Positions 37,430 to 47,412 of a DNA stretch of 64,000 bases are shown piece after piece (position 1 is the stretch's first letter; the number at the start of each line of letters is the position of its first letter). The position numbers and the translations under genes were made by a program. The stretch comes from Streptomyces sp. Ru73 (GTDB taxonomy: Bacteria; Actinomycetota; Actinomycetes; Streptomycetales; Streptomycetaceae), in the NCBI RefSeq assembly GCF_002920575.1, contig NZ_PQSQ01000002.1:62001-126000 (forward strand), written 5' to 3'. The notes under the pieces are model-generated. The model was not told where the DNA came from and searched no databases. It saw only the letters and a program-made list of their open reading frames with translations.

Positions 37430-38542
37430 TCAGCTCTCCGGGGTGGAGCGTTCGATCAAGGCGTGGATCTCGGTGTCGCCGTGCGAGTCCATCGGTGTGC
37501 TGTAGTCGCCGACGGCCCAGAAGGTGCCGGTGTTTCCGGCGGGTGCCAGGTCGTGGAAGGCGTACGACGGCCAGCGGGTCTCGGCGTCGGGGGCGAGTGC
37601 CGCGGCCTGCTTGGTCCACGTGCTGCCGTCGTAGTGCCAGACGAAGGGGTCGGACCGTACGTCGTCGCTCTTGTCCGAGCCGGTGGCGTACAGACCGCCC
37701 TTGCCGTCGGAGGAGAGGGATTCGAGGTACATGGAGGTGAGCGGGCCGGTGACGTCCTGCCAGGCGGTGCCGTTCCAGCGCAGGACGGCGGGGACGGGCG
37801 GGCCGGCGTCCGCTCCGGCGGCCCAGCCGCCGACGTACACACTGCCGGACGGCTCCGCGACGATCTCGGTGGCGTCCGTGCCCTGGTTCAGGGGCGGCTG
37901 CGGCAGGAGGGTCCAGGTCGTGCCGTCCCAGTGGTAGACGACGGGGTGGCCGTCCTTCACGGGGTACTGCATGCCGGTCGCGTAGGCGTCGTCGGCCGAC
38001 AGCGCGTCGATGTCCCTGATGTCGACGCGGGGCGGCAGCTCGAAGGTCTGCCAGGCCCCGTCGGCGTAGGTGTAGAGCGCGTCTCCCCCCTTGAACAGGC
38101 GTCCGGGGACGGCGTCGAGCGGTACCTCCGGCCAGGTTCTGTCGAAGGCGCCCGTGGTGGGCACGGTGCTCCAGCGCTCGCCGTCGTAGTGCACGAGGGT
38201 CTGGCTGTCGCCGTCCGATCCGTACGCCCACACGTCGTCGGCCGCGACGGCGCTCACCGCCGACCACTGCCATACGGCCGGCAGCCCCGGCGTGGTGTCC
38301 GCCTGCCAGCTCCGCCCGTCCCACCGCATGATGACGCCGCGCATGCCCTGCCTGCCGACGGCCCAGGCGTGGTCGGCGTCGGGCGCGGAGACCGACATCA
38401 GGGACTCCGCGGCGCTGTCGCCGGAGAGCGACAGCTCCCAGCCGGGGGTCGTGGCCGCGGCACCGGTGGCTCCCGCGGTGAGCAGTGCCGCCGCGAGGGC
38501 CAGGGAGACGGTGGTGGTGCGCAGCGCATGCCTCGAGCGCAT
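37430..38542 (-). CDS. secreted beta-propeller-like protein
   Basis: 370 aa with a Sec signal peptide (RTTTVSLALAAALLTAGATG, cleavage after GAAA near residue 30). The mature part has repeats of the form (hydrophobic)SAxxADDAWAxG followed by xxWDGxxW (SVSAPDADHAWAVG, AVSAVAADDVWAYG, ALSADDAYATG, SLSSDGKGGLYATG), typical of a 6-7 bladed propeller. No catalytic residues recognised. ATG 38542 has AAGGA seven bases upstream. Extracellular; ligand unknown. Confidence 0.8.
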   Translation of the reverse strand: MRSRHALRTTTVSLALAAALLTAGATGAAATTPGWELSLSGDSAAESLMSVSAPDADHAWAVGRQGMRGVIMRWDGRSWQADTTPGLPAVWQWSAVSAVAADDVWAYGSDGDSQTLVHYDGERWSTVPTTGAFDRTWPEVPLDAVPGRLFKGGDALYTYADGAWQTFELPPRVDIRDIDALSADDAYATGMQYPVKDGHPVVYHWDGTTWTLLPQPPLNQGTDATEIVAEPSGSVYVGGWAAGADAGPPVPAVLRWNGTAWQDVTGPLTSMYLESLSSDGKGGLYATGSDKSDDVRSDPFVWHYDGSTWTKQAAALAPDAETRWPSYAFHDLAPAGNTGTFWAVGDYSTPMDSHGDTEIHALIERSTPES

Positions 38543-38771
38543 CGACGGGTCCTTCCTGCACTTCGGAATGGGGTTCGCGGCCGGGCTCGGGAGCCGGCCG
38601 AGGTACGAGACCCGCGGCACGCGGCGATGGTTGTACTCGGCCGGCGTTCCCGGCCGGGCCGCTACGGGATCTGCAGGAAGGCGTGTCGGACGGTGTCCGG
38701 GGCACTCGCGTGAGCGGTAATGGAGTACGGCCGTCCGGTGACGTCGGCCGGGGCGGAGGAAAGGCGGTCGC

Positions 38772-40124
38772 ATGGCCTCGGACGGGACGGCATCCGGCGC
38801 GTCGACGGAGGCGGCGGGAGCACCGCGGGAGGGCACCCCGCTCGCCCGTGCGCTGACGACGGGGCTGCTGTACTTCTTCATCCTCGGCGATGTCCTCGGC
38901 GCCGGGGTGTACGTGCTGGTCGGGCAGGTCGCCGACCGGTCCGGCGGTGCCGTGTGGGTACCGCTCGCGGTGGCCCTCGGCCTCGCCCTGCTGACCGCGT
39001 CCTCGTACGCGGAGCTGGCCACCAAATACCCGCGGGCCGGCGGTGCCGCGCACTACGCCACGCTCGCGTACGGGCCGTTCACCGGTTTCCTCGCCGGTTA
39101 CTGCATGCTCGCCGCCGGCGTCGTCTCGGTCGCGGCGCTGGCCCGCGGCTTCGGCGGCGACTATCTCACCGCCTTCGTCTCCCTCCCCACCGGCCTCGTC
39201 GCCGTCCTGTTCCTGGCCGCGCTGGCGCTGCTCAACGCGCGCGGCATCAGCGAGTCCACCCGGGCCAACGTCCTCGCCACCGTCATCGAGGTGGGCGGCC
39301 TGGTGACCGTCATCGTCCTCGGCGCCTGGGTCGTCCTGCGCGGCGACGGCAATGCGCACGCGCTGACGCAGCTCGGCACCGCGGAGCACGGGCCCGCGGC
39401 CGCGGTCCTCAGCGGTGCCGTCCTCGCCTTCTACTCCTTCGTCGGCTTCGAGACCTCCGTCAACGTCGCCGAGGAGACCCGCGACCCGCGCCGGTCCTAC
39501 CCGCGCGCCCTCTTCGGCGCCCTGGCCACCGCCGGGCTCGTCTACGTACTGGTCGGCCTCGCGGCCACCGCGGCGGTCGACACGGACACGCTCGTGGCGT
39601 CCGACGGGCCGCTGCTCGAAGTGGTGAGGGCCGCCGGTGGCGTACCGCTCCAGCTGTTCAGCGCCGTCGCGCTCGTCGCCGTGGCCAACGGGGCGCTGCT
39701 CACCGGCATCATGAGCTCGCGGCTCGCCTACGGCATGGCACGCGACGGGCTGCTGCCGGGCTTTCTGGCCCGGGTGCTGCCCGGGCGCCGTACGCCGTGG
39801 GCCGCCATCACCGCCACCACTGCCCTGGCGCTGCTGCTCGCTCTCACCGGGGACGTGTCGTCGCTCGCGTCCACCCTCGTGCTGCTGCTCCTCGTCGTGT
39901 TCTTCCTCGTGAACACGGCCGTGCTGGTGCTGCGCCGCGACCGGGTGGCGGGCGGTCACTTCCGCACCCCCACCCCGGTGGCCGTCCTCGGCGCGGTCTC
40001 GTGCGTGCTGCTGGCCACGCAGATCGCGCGTGACGTGTGGCTGCGCGGCCTCCTCGTCCTCGCCGTCGGCCTGGTCCTCGGCGCGGTCGCCCGGGCCCGC
40101 CGCCGCACGGGTGGCCGCGCGTGA
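38772..40124 (+). CDS. APC family amino acid permease
   Basis: 450 aa, about 12 membrane helices. ILGDVLGAGVYVLVGQVA (helix 1 unwound region), SYAELATKYPRAGGAAHYA and FYSFVGFETSVNVAEETRDP are APC hallmarks (cationic amino acid transporter-like). ATG 38772 is preceded by GGAGGAAAGG. Substrate not deducible. Confidence 0.9.
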   Translation: MASDGTASGASTEAAGAPREGTPLARALTTGLLYFFILGDVLGAGVYVLVGQVADRSGGAVWVPLAVALGLALLTASSYAELATKYPRAGGAAHYATLAYGPFTGFLAGYCMLAAGVVSVAALARGFGGDYLTAFVSLPTGLVAVLFLAALALLNARGISESTRANVLATVIEVGGLVTVIVLGAWVVLRGDGNAHALTQLGTAEHGPAAAVLSGAVLAFYSFVGFETSVNVAEETRDPRRSYPRALFGALATAGLVYVLVGLAATAAVDTDTLVASDGPLLEVVRAAGGVPLQLFSAVALVAVANGALLTGIMSSRLAYGMARDGLLPGFLARVLPGRRTPWAAITATTALALLLALTGDVSSLASTLVLLLLVVFFLVNTAVLVLRRDRVAGGHFRTPTPVAVLGAVSCVLLATQIARDVWLRGLLVLAVGLVLGAVARARRRTGGRA

Positions 40125-40251
40125 GCAGCACCGCCGCGCCACCCGCCCGCACCGGGCGAGCCCCGTCACCGGCTCGCCCGTCAGCCGTGCCGCAGCGCCC
40201 GGCAGAAGCGGACTCAGGACCACCCGTTGCGTAAAGATGATTGAAAGAGCC

Positions 40252-40264
40252 TTGACCGCGTCAA
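40252..40264. promoter_or_regulatory. inverted repeat in sugar ABC promoter
   Basis: TTGAC CGC GTCAA, perfect 5-base arms, 123 bases upstream of the binding-protein start. TTGACC can also serve as a -35 box, so a repressor here would block the promoter. No regulator gene is adjacent. Confidence 0.45.
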
Positions 40265-40387
40265 CTTTGAGCAAATAGCGTCCGGATCACTCGGCGGTGG
40301 GACGGCGCCCCCACGGACGGCCTCCGCCGGTTTCGCGGCCTCCCCCGTGTGGTGGGGCCGACGGCACCGCCCCCAGGAAGGCTCCGT

Positions 40388-41683
40388 GTGCGTAGACGTT
40401 CCCTGCTTACGGCGGCCGCCGTCTCGGCGCTCGCGGCGGCCCCGCTCGCGACCGGCTGCGGCCCCACCTCGGCCTCGGCGTCCGCCGGCGGCTCCCGGCG
40501 CGGTCATCTCACCTATGGCGTCTGGGACGTCTACCAAGTGCCCGCCATGAAGCGGGTGGCGCGGGAGTTCGAGCGCTCCCGGCCGGGGGTGACCGTCGAC
40601 GTGCAGCTCACCCCCAACGGCACGTACTGGACCAAACTCCGTACCGCGTGCACCGGTGGTTCCGCTCCGGACGTCTTCTGGATGAACGGCCCCAACTTCG
40701 GCCTCTACGCGGACGCCGGGCAGCTCCTCCCGCTGGCGACCGACGGTCCCGACGCGGTGCTGCGGCCCGCCGACTTCCCGCCCGACCTCGTCTCCCTCTA
40801 CCGCTGGAAGGGCACCCAGTACGGCGTACCGAAGGACTTCGACACGGTCGCGCTGTGGTTCAACAAGGAGATCTTCGACCGGGCCAAGGTCGGCTACCCG
40901 GACGCCACATGGACCTGGCAGGACCTGATATCCACCGCACAGCGGCTCACCGACCGCAAGCGGGGGATCTACGGCATCGGGGCCCCGGTCCGCGCGCAGG
41001 AGAACTACTACAACTCGATACCGCAGGCCGGCGGCTGGGTCATCTCCCCCGACAAGACGCGCTCCGGCTACTCCGACGAGCGCACCCGCGAGGGACTGCG
41101 GCTGTGGCTCGACCTGATACACCGTTACGGCGCCTCGCCGACCCTGCAGCAGATGACCGACACCGACCCCACCCAGATGTTCCAGTCCGGGACGCTGGCC
41201 ATGACCTATGAGGCGTCGTACAACGCGGCGACGTTCTACGCCGACCGGGAGCTGCGCGCGAAGGTGGACGTCGCGCCGATGCCCAAGGGGCGGCACCGCG
41301 CCACCGTGCTGCACGGACTGGCCAATGTCATCTACGCCCGCACCCCGCAGCCCGAACTGGCCCGGGACTTCGTACGGTTCCTCGGCAGCGAGCACGCCTC
41401 GCTGCTCCAGGGCAAGTACGGCACCGCCATCCCGGCACGCAACGGCACCGCCGAGCCCTGGGCCGCCGGCATGCCGCGCTTCGACCTCCAGGTGTACCTG
41501 GACGCGCTCGACTACGCGGTGCCCTTCCCCATCTCCGCCAACACTGCCGCCTGGTCGCACAAGGAGCAGATGTGGCTCGCCAGGGCGTGGAGCGGTGACG
41601 AGAGCCTGAACGGCGCGACCGGCTCCCTCACCACCGCGATGAACCAGCTCCTCGCGCAGGAGAAGAAGGGCGGGTCCCGATGA
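40388..41683 (+). CDS. ABC sugar transporter, solute-binding lipoprotein
   Basis: 431 aa family-1 extracellular binding protein. Signal peptide with twin arginines (VRRRSLLTAAAVS) and lipobox LATGC (Cys24), so membrane-anchored after possible Tat export. YQVPAMKRVAREFERSRPGV, GTAPDVFW-like SGGSAPDVFWMN and YGVPKDFDTVALWFNKEIFD are typical. GTG 40388 has GGAAGG six bases upstream. Stop overlaps the permease ATG. Confidence 0.9.
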   Translation: MRRRSLLTAAAVSALAAAPLATGCGPTSASASAGGSRRGHLTYGVWDVYQVPAMKRVAREFERSRPGVTVDVQLTPNGTYWTKLRTACTGGSAPDVFWMNGPNFGLYADAGQLLPLATDGPDAVLRPADFPPDLVSLYRWKGTQYGVPKDFDTVALWFNKEIFDRAKVGYPDATWTWQDLISTAQRLTDRKRGIYGIGAPVRAQENYYNSIPQAGGWVISPDKTRSGYSDERTREGLRLWLDLIHRYGASPTLQQMTDTDPTQMFQSGTLAMTYEASYNAATFYADRELRAKVDVAPMPKGRHRATVLHGLANVIYARTPQPELARDFVRFLGSEHASLLQGKYGTAIPARNGTAEPWAAGMPRFDLQVYLDALDYAVPFPISANTAAWSHKEQMWLARAWSGDESLNGATGSLTTAMNQLLAQEKKGGSR

Positions 41684-42678
41684 GCCTCGATGTGCGTGCG
41701 GTGTCCCCCGTACCAGGAGGGCGTATCCCGCCGGATGCCGCGGGTGCCGTGGACCGGCGGGCCGTGCGCCGCCGTGAGCGCCGCTTCCGGCACCGGGACA
41801 AGTGGTGGGGGTACGCGCTCATCGCCCCGGCCGGACTGGGGCTCGCGGTCTTCTACCTGTGGCCCGTGGTGCAGACGGTGTACTACAGCCTCACCCAGTG
41901 GGGTGCCTTCGGCGGGACGACCTGGATCGGACTGGCCAACTACCGCACGCTCGTGGGCGATCCGGAGTTCTGGCAGTCGCTGGCCAACACCGGCGTCTAC
42001 ACCGCGCTGGTGCTCCTCGGCATCCCGCTGTCGATGGTGCTGGCGGTGCTGCTCAACCTCAGGGGCCTGCGCGGCACCGGCTTCTACCGCACGCTCTACT
42101 TCCTGCCGGTGGTGACGATGCCCGCCGCGGTCGCGGTGGTCTGGCGCTGGCTCTACAACGGCGACGTCGGCATCCTCAACCACGCACTGTCAGCGGTCGG
42201 CATCGACGGCACCCACTGGGTGTCCGACCCGGACACCATCCGCTTCGCGGTCGCCGTCGTCGGCGTGTGGATGACCGTCGGGTACAACATGATCCTGCTG
42301 CTGGCCGGTCTGCAGAGCATTCCGAGCGACTACTACGAGGCCGCGTCGCTGGACGGTGCGGGGCGGGTCCGGCAGTTCTTCTCGGTCACCCTGCCGCTGC
42401 TGAGCCCCACGCTGTTCTTCACCACCGTGCTGTCGGTCATCCAGTCCCTGCAGGTCTTCGACCTGGTGTACCTGATCATCGGTGCCAACACGCAGAACTC
42501 GCTGCAGAACCCGGCGTACGGCGAGGGCCAGACCGTCGTGATGCTCTTCTTCCAGAAGGCGTTCTTCGACAATCAGCGCGGCTACGGCGCGGCGATCGTC
42601 TGTGTGCTGTTCGTCCTGATCATGGCGCTGACCGCCGTCCAGTTCCGGTTGCAGAAGAGGTGGGTCCACTATGCCTGA
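41680..42678 (+). CDS. ABC sugar transporter permease (MalF/UgpA type)
   Basis: 332 aa, six membrane helices after a charged N-terminus. EAA loop at EAASLDGAGRVRQFFSVTLPLL contacts the ATPase. Overlaps the binding protein by 4 bases and the second permease by 8. No ATPase gene follows; Streptomyces usually supply the shared MsiK. Confidence 0.92.
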   Translation: MSLDVRAVSPVPGGRIPPDAAGAVDRRAVRRRERRFRHRDKWWGYALIAPAGLGLAVFYLWPVVQTVYYSLTQWGAFGGTTWIGLANYRTLVGDPEFWQSLANTGVYTALVLLGIPLSMVLAVLLNLRGLRGTGFYRTLYFLPVVTMPAAVAVVWRWLYNGDVGILNHALSAVGIDGTHWVSDPDTIRFAVAVVGVWMTVGYNMILLLAGLQSIPSDYYEAASLDGAGRVRQFFSVTLPLLSPTLFFTTVLSVIQSLQVFDLVYLIIGANTQNSLQNPAYGEGQTVVMLFFQKAFFDNQRGYGAAIVCVLFVLIMALTAVQFRLQKRWVHYA

Positions 42679-43597
42679 GGCGACACGGAGCACCGGTATG
42701 CCTGAGGTGACACCGGGCACCGGTATGCCTGGGGCGGCACCGGGCGCCGGCAGGCGTCCGGCCTCCTCCCGGCGCGGGAAGCGGGAGGGCGCACTGTGGC
42801 CCGCCCACGCCGTCCTCGCGCTGGGTGCGGTGATCACCGTCTTCCCACTGGTGTGGGAGGTGCTGACCTCCTTCAAGAGCTTCGGCGAGTCCGTACGAGT
42901 GCCGCCGACGATCCTCCCCGCGCAGTGGGACTGGTCGAACTACGCCAAGGTCTTCGAGGCGATTCCGTTCGGGCAGCAGTTCGTGAACACGGTGCTGATG
43001 GCGTTGCTGCGCACCGCGGCCCAGCTGCTGCTGTGCGCGATGGCGGCCTACGCCTTCGCCCGCATCCGCTTCCCGGGACGCGGGGCGATCTTCCTCGGGT
43101 TCCTCGCCGTACTGATGGTGCCGGGGCAGCTCTTCCTGCTGCCGCAGTACCAGATCATGCAGAGCCTCGGCTGGCTGGACTCCCTGCAGGCGCTGGTGGT
43201 CCCCGGGATGTTCTCCGCCTTCGGCACCTTCCTGCTGCGGCAGTTCTTCATGGGACTGCCGGAAGAACTGGAGGAGGCGGCGCGGCTGGACGGCGCCAAC
43301 CCCTTCACCGTCTTCTGGCGGATCGCCCTGCCGCTGGCCCGGCCGGGGCTGCTGGCCCTGGGCATCCTCACGTTCCTGTGGTCCTGGAACGACCTGATGT
43401 GGCCGCTGATCGTCAACAGCGACCCGGCCAAGATGCCGCTGTCGGCCGGGCTGGCCTCCCTCCAGGGCGCCCACCTGACCGAGTACCCGGTGCTGATGGC
43501 CGGGTCCCTCCTCGCCACGCTCCCGGTGATCGTGGTGTTCGTCGCGATGCAACGCCAGTTCATCCAGGGCATCGCGTTCTCCGGAATGAAGGGCTGA
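42671..43597 (+). CDS. ABC sugar transporter permease (MalG type)
   Basis: 308 aa. EAA loop EAARLDGANPFTVFWRIALPLA present. The first 35 residues are an unusual Gly/Pro/Thr segment with two MPxxTxxTG-like repeats, encoded by short direct DNA repeats; a later start is possible but lacks a better ribosome site. Confidence 0.9.
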   Translation: MPEATRSTGMPEVTPGTGMPGAAPGAGRRPASSRRGKREGALWPAHAVLALGAVITVFPLVWEVLTSFKSFGESVRVPPTILPAQWDWSNYAKVFEAIPFGQQFVNTVLMALLRTAAQLLLCAMAAYAFARIRFPGRGAIFLGFLAVLMVPGQLFLLPQYQIMQSLGWLDSLQALVVPGMFSAFGTFLLRQFFMGLPEELEEAARLDGANPFTVFWRIALPLARPGLLALGILTFLWSWNDLMWPLIVNSDPAKMPLSAGLASLQGAHLTEYPVLMAGSLLATLPVIVVFVAMQRQFIQGIAFSGMKG

Positions 43598-43603
43598 GCA
43601 CAG

Positions 43604-44881
43604 ATGACCGACACCCCGGCCGCACCGGCGGACCACGTCGCACCGGCGGACCAGGACGCGCCGGCGGTGCAGGACGCGCCGGCGGGCCGCTCGCACACCC
43701 GCGACCTGCGGCTGGGCGTCATCGGGCTCGGGCTGCGCGCCACCCTGGCCAAGGAGGCGCACCGCCCCGGCGAGGGCTCCGTGGTGGTGGCCGCCGCCGA
43801 CACCGCGCCCGGCATGCACGCCCGGGCCCGCGAGTGGTTCGGCGACGACGTCCACGTCCACCCCGACCACCACCGGATGCTGGCCGCCGAGGACCTGGAC
43901 GCGGTCTTCCTCATCACCCCGGACCACACCCACGAGGCGCTCGCGGTCGACCTGCTGGCCGCCGGGGTCGCCGTCTTCGTGGAGAAGCCGCTCGCCATCA
44001 CCACCGAGGGCTGCGACCGCGTACTGGAGGCGGCGCGGGCCAGTGGCTCCCGGCTGTACGTGGGACACAACATGCGGCACATGCCGGTGGTGCGGGTCAT
44101 GCGCGACCTCATCGGGCGCGGCGAGATCGGCGAGGTCAAGGCCGTGTGGTGCCGCCACTTCGTGGGCCACGGCGGTGACTTCTACTTCAAGGACTGGCAC
44201 GCCGACCGGCGCAACACCACGAGCCTGCTCCTGCAGAAGGGCGCCCACGACCTGGACGTCATCCACTGGCTGGCCGGTGCGTACACCGAGCGCGTCACCG
44301 CACTCGGCGGCCTCACCGTCTACGGCGACATCACCGACCGCTCGGGGCAGGCCCCCGGTGCGGTCATGCCCGACTGGTACGACCCGGAGCGCAACTGGCC
44401 ACCGCTGTCCCTCACCGGCCTCAACCCCGTCGTCGACGTCGAGGACCTGTCGATGATGCTGATGCGGCTGGAGGGCGGCATCCACGCCAGCTACCAGCAG
44501 TGCCACTACACGCCCGACTACTGGCGCAACTACACGGTCATCGGCACCGAGGGCAGGCTGGAGAACTTCGGCGATCACGGGGAGAGCGCCGAGGTGCGCG
44601 TGTGGCGGCACCGCAGTGGTTACCGCGCCGATGCCGACCTCGTCGTACCGATGCCCTCGCCCGGCGAGGGCGGGCACGGCGGCTCGGACCCGATGCTGGT
44701 GGCCGAGTTCCTGCGCTTCGTCCGCTCCGGCGGCCCGACGGACACCAGCCCGGTCGCCGCCCGCGAAGCGGTCGCCGCCGGCGTCGCGGCCACGGAGTCA
44801 CTGCGGTCCGACGGCCGCCCCGTCACGGTGTCCCGGATCGCCCCCGACCTGGCCGCCTGGTTCGCACGCGGCCAGAGCTGA
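43604..44881 (+). CDS. Gfo/Idh/MocA family oxidoreductase
   Basis: 425 aa NAD(P)-dependent sugar dehydrogenase. Rossmann LGVIGLGLRATLAKE, EKPLAI (catalytic Lys) and HDLDVIHWLAG are present. The first 30 residues are an Ala/Asp/Pro low-complexity stretch. Starts 6 bases after the permease, so it metabolises the imported sugar. Confidence 0.9.
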   Translation: MTDTPAAPADHVAPADQDAPAVQDAPAGRSHTRDLRLGVIGLGLRATLAKEAHRPGEGSVVVAAADTAPGMHARAREWFGDDVHVHPDHHRMLAAEDLDAVFLITPDHTHEALAVDLLAAGVAVFVEKPLAITTEGCDRVLEAARASGSRLYVGHNMRHMPVVRVMRDLIGRGEIGEVKAVWCRHFVGHGGDFYFKDWHADRRNTTSLLLQKGAHDLDVIHWLAGAYTERVTALGGLTVYGDITDRSGQAPGAVMPDWYDPERNWPPLSLTGLNPVVDVEDLSMMLMRLEGGIHASYQQCHYTPDYWRNYTVIGTEGRLENFGDHGESAEVRVWRHRSGYRADADLVVPMPSPGEGGHGGSDPMLVAEFLRFVRSGGPTDTSPVAAREAVAAGVAATESLRSDGRPVTVSRIAPDLAAWFARGQS

Positions 44882-45259
44882 CCGCGTCACCGGGGAAGGG
44901 GGCCGGGGACAGCGCTGGGGTCAGTGCCGGGGCCGGTGTCGGTCCGGCGTGCCGGTATCGGGTCGGTGCAGCGGCCGCTATCGGTCCGGTCTCGGGGCCC
45001 ACGTCGGTCCGGCGTGTCGGCGTAGAGGCCGGTATCGGTCCTGTGTCGGATGGCTGTCGGACGGCTGTCGGTGGTGGTCGGACCTGGTCGGTGGTCTGTC
45101 GGTGAGCTGCCGACGTCGGCCGGGACAGTGGAGCCGGCCGGCGCGGCCTCAACGGCGCCTGCCACCGCACCGCATCGTCCCGGCCCACTGGACGGCGCTC
45201 CCGGCATGCCCTGCCGGGTGGCGTCCGACCAGCGGTCCACGACCAGGAAGGAAGCCCCC
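44882..45259. repeat. intergenic low-complexity GTCGGTCCGG-type repeats
   Basis: No gene. GTCGGTCCGGCGTG occurs at 44938-44951 and 45003-45016; related TATCGGTCC and GGCTGTCGG units recur between 44950 and 45105. Confidence 0.55.
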
Positions 45260-46423
45260 ATGACCACGGACGTCACGATCATCGGCGCCGGGCTCGGCGG
45301 CCTCACCCTCGCCCGCGTCCTGCACCTCAACGGAATACCGGCCACGGTCTACGAGGCGGAGGCCTCCCCGACGGCCCGCGCGCAGGGCGGCATGCTCGAC
45401 ATCCACGACTACAACGGTCAACTCGCCCTTCAGGACGCCGACTTGATGGACGAGTTCCGTGGCCTCATCCTGGCGGGCCGGCAGGCCATGCGAATCCTCG
45501 ACCCGGACGGGACCGTCCTCTTCGACAAGGCCGACGACGGCACAGGGGGACGCCCCGAGGTGCAGCGCGGCGAGCTGCGGCAGATCCTGCTCGACTCGCT
45601 CCCGGCCGGCACCGTCCGGTGGGGGCACAAGGTCCGCGGCGCCCGCACCCTCGGCGAGGGCCGCGACGCCCGCCACGAGGTGACCTTCGCCGACGGCAGC
45701 ACCCTCGACACCGGCCTGCTGGTCGGCGCGGACGGCGCGTGGTCGCGGGTCCGGCCGCTGCTCACCACCGCCACGCCCGAGTACACCGGCAAGTCGGTCG
45801 TCGAGACCTACCTGTTCGACTCCGACACCCGGCACCCGGCCGCCGCGAATGCGGTCGGCGGCGGGTCGATGATGGCCCTCACGCCGGGCCGGGAGCTCTT
45901 CGCCCACCGGGAACGGGGCGACACCCTGCACGCCTACGTGGGGCTGACCGAGCCGCGGGAGTGGTTCGACGGCATCGACTTCTCCGATGCCGCGGCGGCC
46001 ACCGCACGGATCGCCCGCGAGTTCGACGGCTGGGCGCCGGAGCTCACCGCGCTGATCACCGACGCCGACGTGGCGCCGGTCCTGCGCCCCCTCTACGCCC
46101 TGCCGGCCGGGCACCGGTGGGACCGGGTGCCGGGCGTGACGCTGCTCGGTGACGCCGCGCATCTCTCGGCCCCCAACGGCGAGGGTGCCAACCTGGCCAT
46201 GCTCGACGGCGCCGAACTCGGCAAGGCGCTCGCCGGGCACCCCGACGACACCGAGGCCGCGCTCACCGCGTACGAGCAGGCCATGTTCCCCCGCAGCGCG
46301 GAGGCCGCCGCCTTCTGGGACGCCGAGGTGCACGGGGCCGACCCCGCCAACGGCGACCCCGACGTCCCCAAGGGGAGCAACCCGGTGCACGACCTGATCG
46401 CCGCGTTCACCCAGCACGGGTAG
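45260..46423 (+). CDS. FAD-dependent monooxygenase, TetX-like
   Basis: 387 aa group A flavin hydroxylase. GxGxxG at VTIIGAGLGGLTLARVL, RGELRQILL, and GDAAHLSAPNGEGANLAMLD. The MMALTPGRELFAHRERGD stretch and overall spacing resemble TetX-type enzymes that inactivate antibiotics by hydroxylation. ATG 45260 follows AGGAAGGAAG. Substrate unknown; may be detoxifying or a stray tailoring enzyme. Confidence 0.85.
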   Translation: MTTDVTIIGAGLGGLTLARVLHLNGIPATVYEAEASPTARAQGGMLDIHDYNGQLALQDADLMDEFRGLILAGRQAMRILDPDGTVLFDKADDGTGGRPEVQRGELRQILLDSLPAGTVRWGHKVRGARTLGEGRDARHEVTFADGSTLDTGLLVGADGAWSRVRPLLTTATPEYTGKSVVETYLFDSDTRHPAAANAVGGGSMMALTPGRELFAHRERGDTLHAYVGLTEPREWFDGIDFSDAAAATARIAREFDGWAPELTALITDADVAPVLRPLYALPAGHRWDRVPGVTLLGDAAHLSAPNGEGANLAMLDGAELGKALAGHPDDTEAALTAYEQAMFPRSAEAAAFWDAEVHGADPANGDPDVPKGSNPVHDLIAAFTQHG

Positions 46424-46460
46424 GCGCACCGAGGCAGGGGCCGGCCATCGCCGGCGAAGC

Positions 46461-46506
46461 GGCCGCGCGTCGCCCTCGCAGTCCGCTCCGAGGACCACGC
46501 GCGGCC
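46461..46506. terminator. possible bidirectional terminator
   Basis: 10-base perfect arms GGCCGCGCGT (46461-46470) and ACGCGCGGCC (46497-46506), 26-base loop, between the convergent stops at 46423 and 46512. Confidence 0.5.
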
Positions 46507-46511
46507 GGCCT

Positions 46512-47404
46512 TCAGACGACCAGGACCCGCCGCCCGCGCGTGTGACCGGCACGGCTGTCGACGTGCGCGGCCGCGGCCTCGGCGAGCGGGTACGCCTTCT
46601 CGACCGGGATGCGGAGCTTCCCCCGTGAGATGAGGCCGACGGCCTCGGCGAGCGCTTCGGGCATGCTCCCGGCCACGCCGGAGAACCGGACGCCGAACTC
46701 CGGCGCGGCGAGGTCGGCGATGGAGACCACCTTCCGCGGGTCCCCGGTCAGCTCGACGAGGTCACGGATCACGCCCGAGCCGGCCAGGTCCAGAGCCGCA
46801 TCGACGCGGCCGAGCCGCCGCACCCGCTCGACCCAGCCCTCGCCGTACGTGGTGGCGAGGGCACCCAGGCTGCGCAGGTAGTCCTGGTTGGCGGCCCCGG
46901 CCGTGCCGATCACCGCGATGCCGCGCTCGCGGGCGATCTGCAGCACCGCCGATCCCATCCCCCGGACGCGCCGCTGACCAGCAGCGTCTGTCCGGGCTCC
47001 ACGCCGACCTCACGGATGACGCGCAGCGCGGTCTCCACCACGGAGGGGTACCCGGCCGCCTCTTCGAAGGTCAGCCCCTCGGGCATGCGGGCCCAGGCCG
47101 ACAGCACGGCGAACTCGGCATAGGTGTCCGCCCCTTCGCCGAAGACGCGGTCACCGACCTCGATCCCTTCGACGCCCTCGCCGACCTCGTCCACCACCCC
47201 GGCGGCGTCCAGCCCGACTCCGGCGGGCAACTCGATCGGATGGGCCTCCAGGAACTGCCCTTCACGGATTCTCCAGTCGACGGGGTTCACGCCTGCCGCC
47301 CGTACGGCGATGCGTATCCGGCCGGGGCCCGCGTGGGGCTCCTCGGCGTCCACCAGCCGCAGCACGTCCGGACCGCCGAACTCGGCGAAGCTCATCTTCT
47401 TCAT
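46512..47404 (-). pseudogene. NADP-dependent quinone-type oxidoreductase (MDR), one frameshift
   Basis: About 297 aa if mended. N-terminal GroES-like half (MSFAEFGGPDVLRLVD, VNPVDWRIREG, GLDAAGVVDEVGEGV) and C-terminal Rossmann half (GSAVLQIARERG, SRGKLRIPVEKAYPL) are in different frames. The break is in a run of five G (46959-46963, minus strand): one extra G gives SGASGGMGSAVLQ, the expected nucleotide-binding motif. ATG 47404, divergent from a TetR gene with palindromes between. No zinc ligands seen. Confidence 0.85.
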
Positions 47405-47412
47405 GCGGCCGA

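Noticed and set aside
45260..46423. TetX-like enzyme as a definite tetracycline resistance gene
   Set aside because: Family similarity only; substrate range of such monooxygenases is wide and no mobile context is present.
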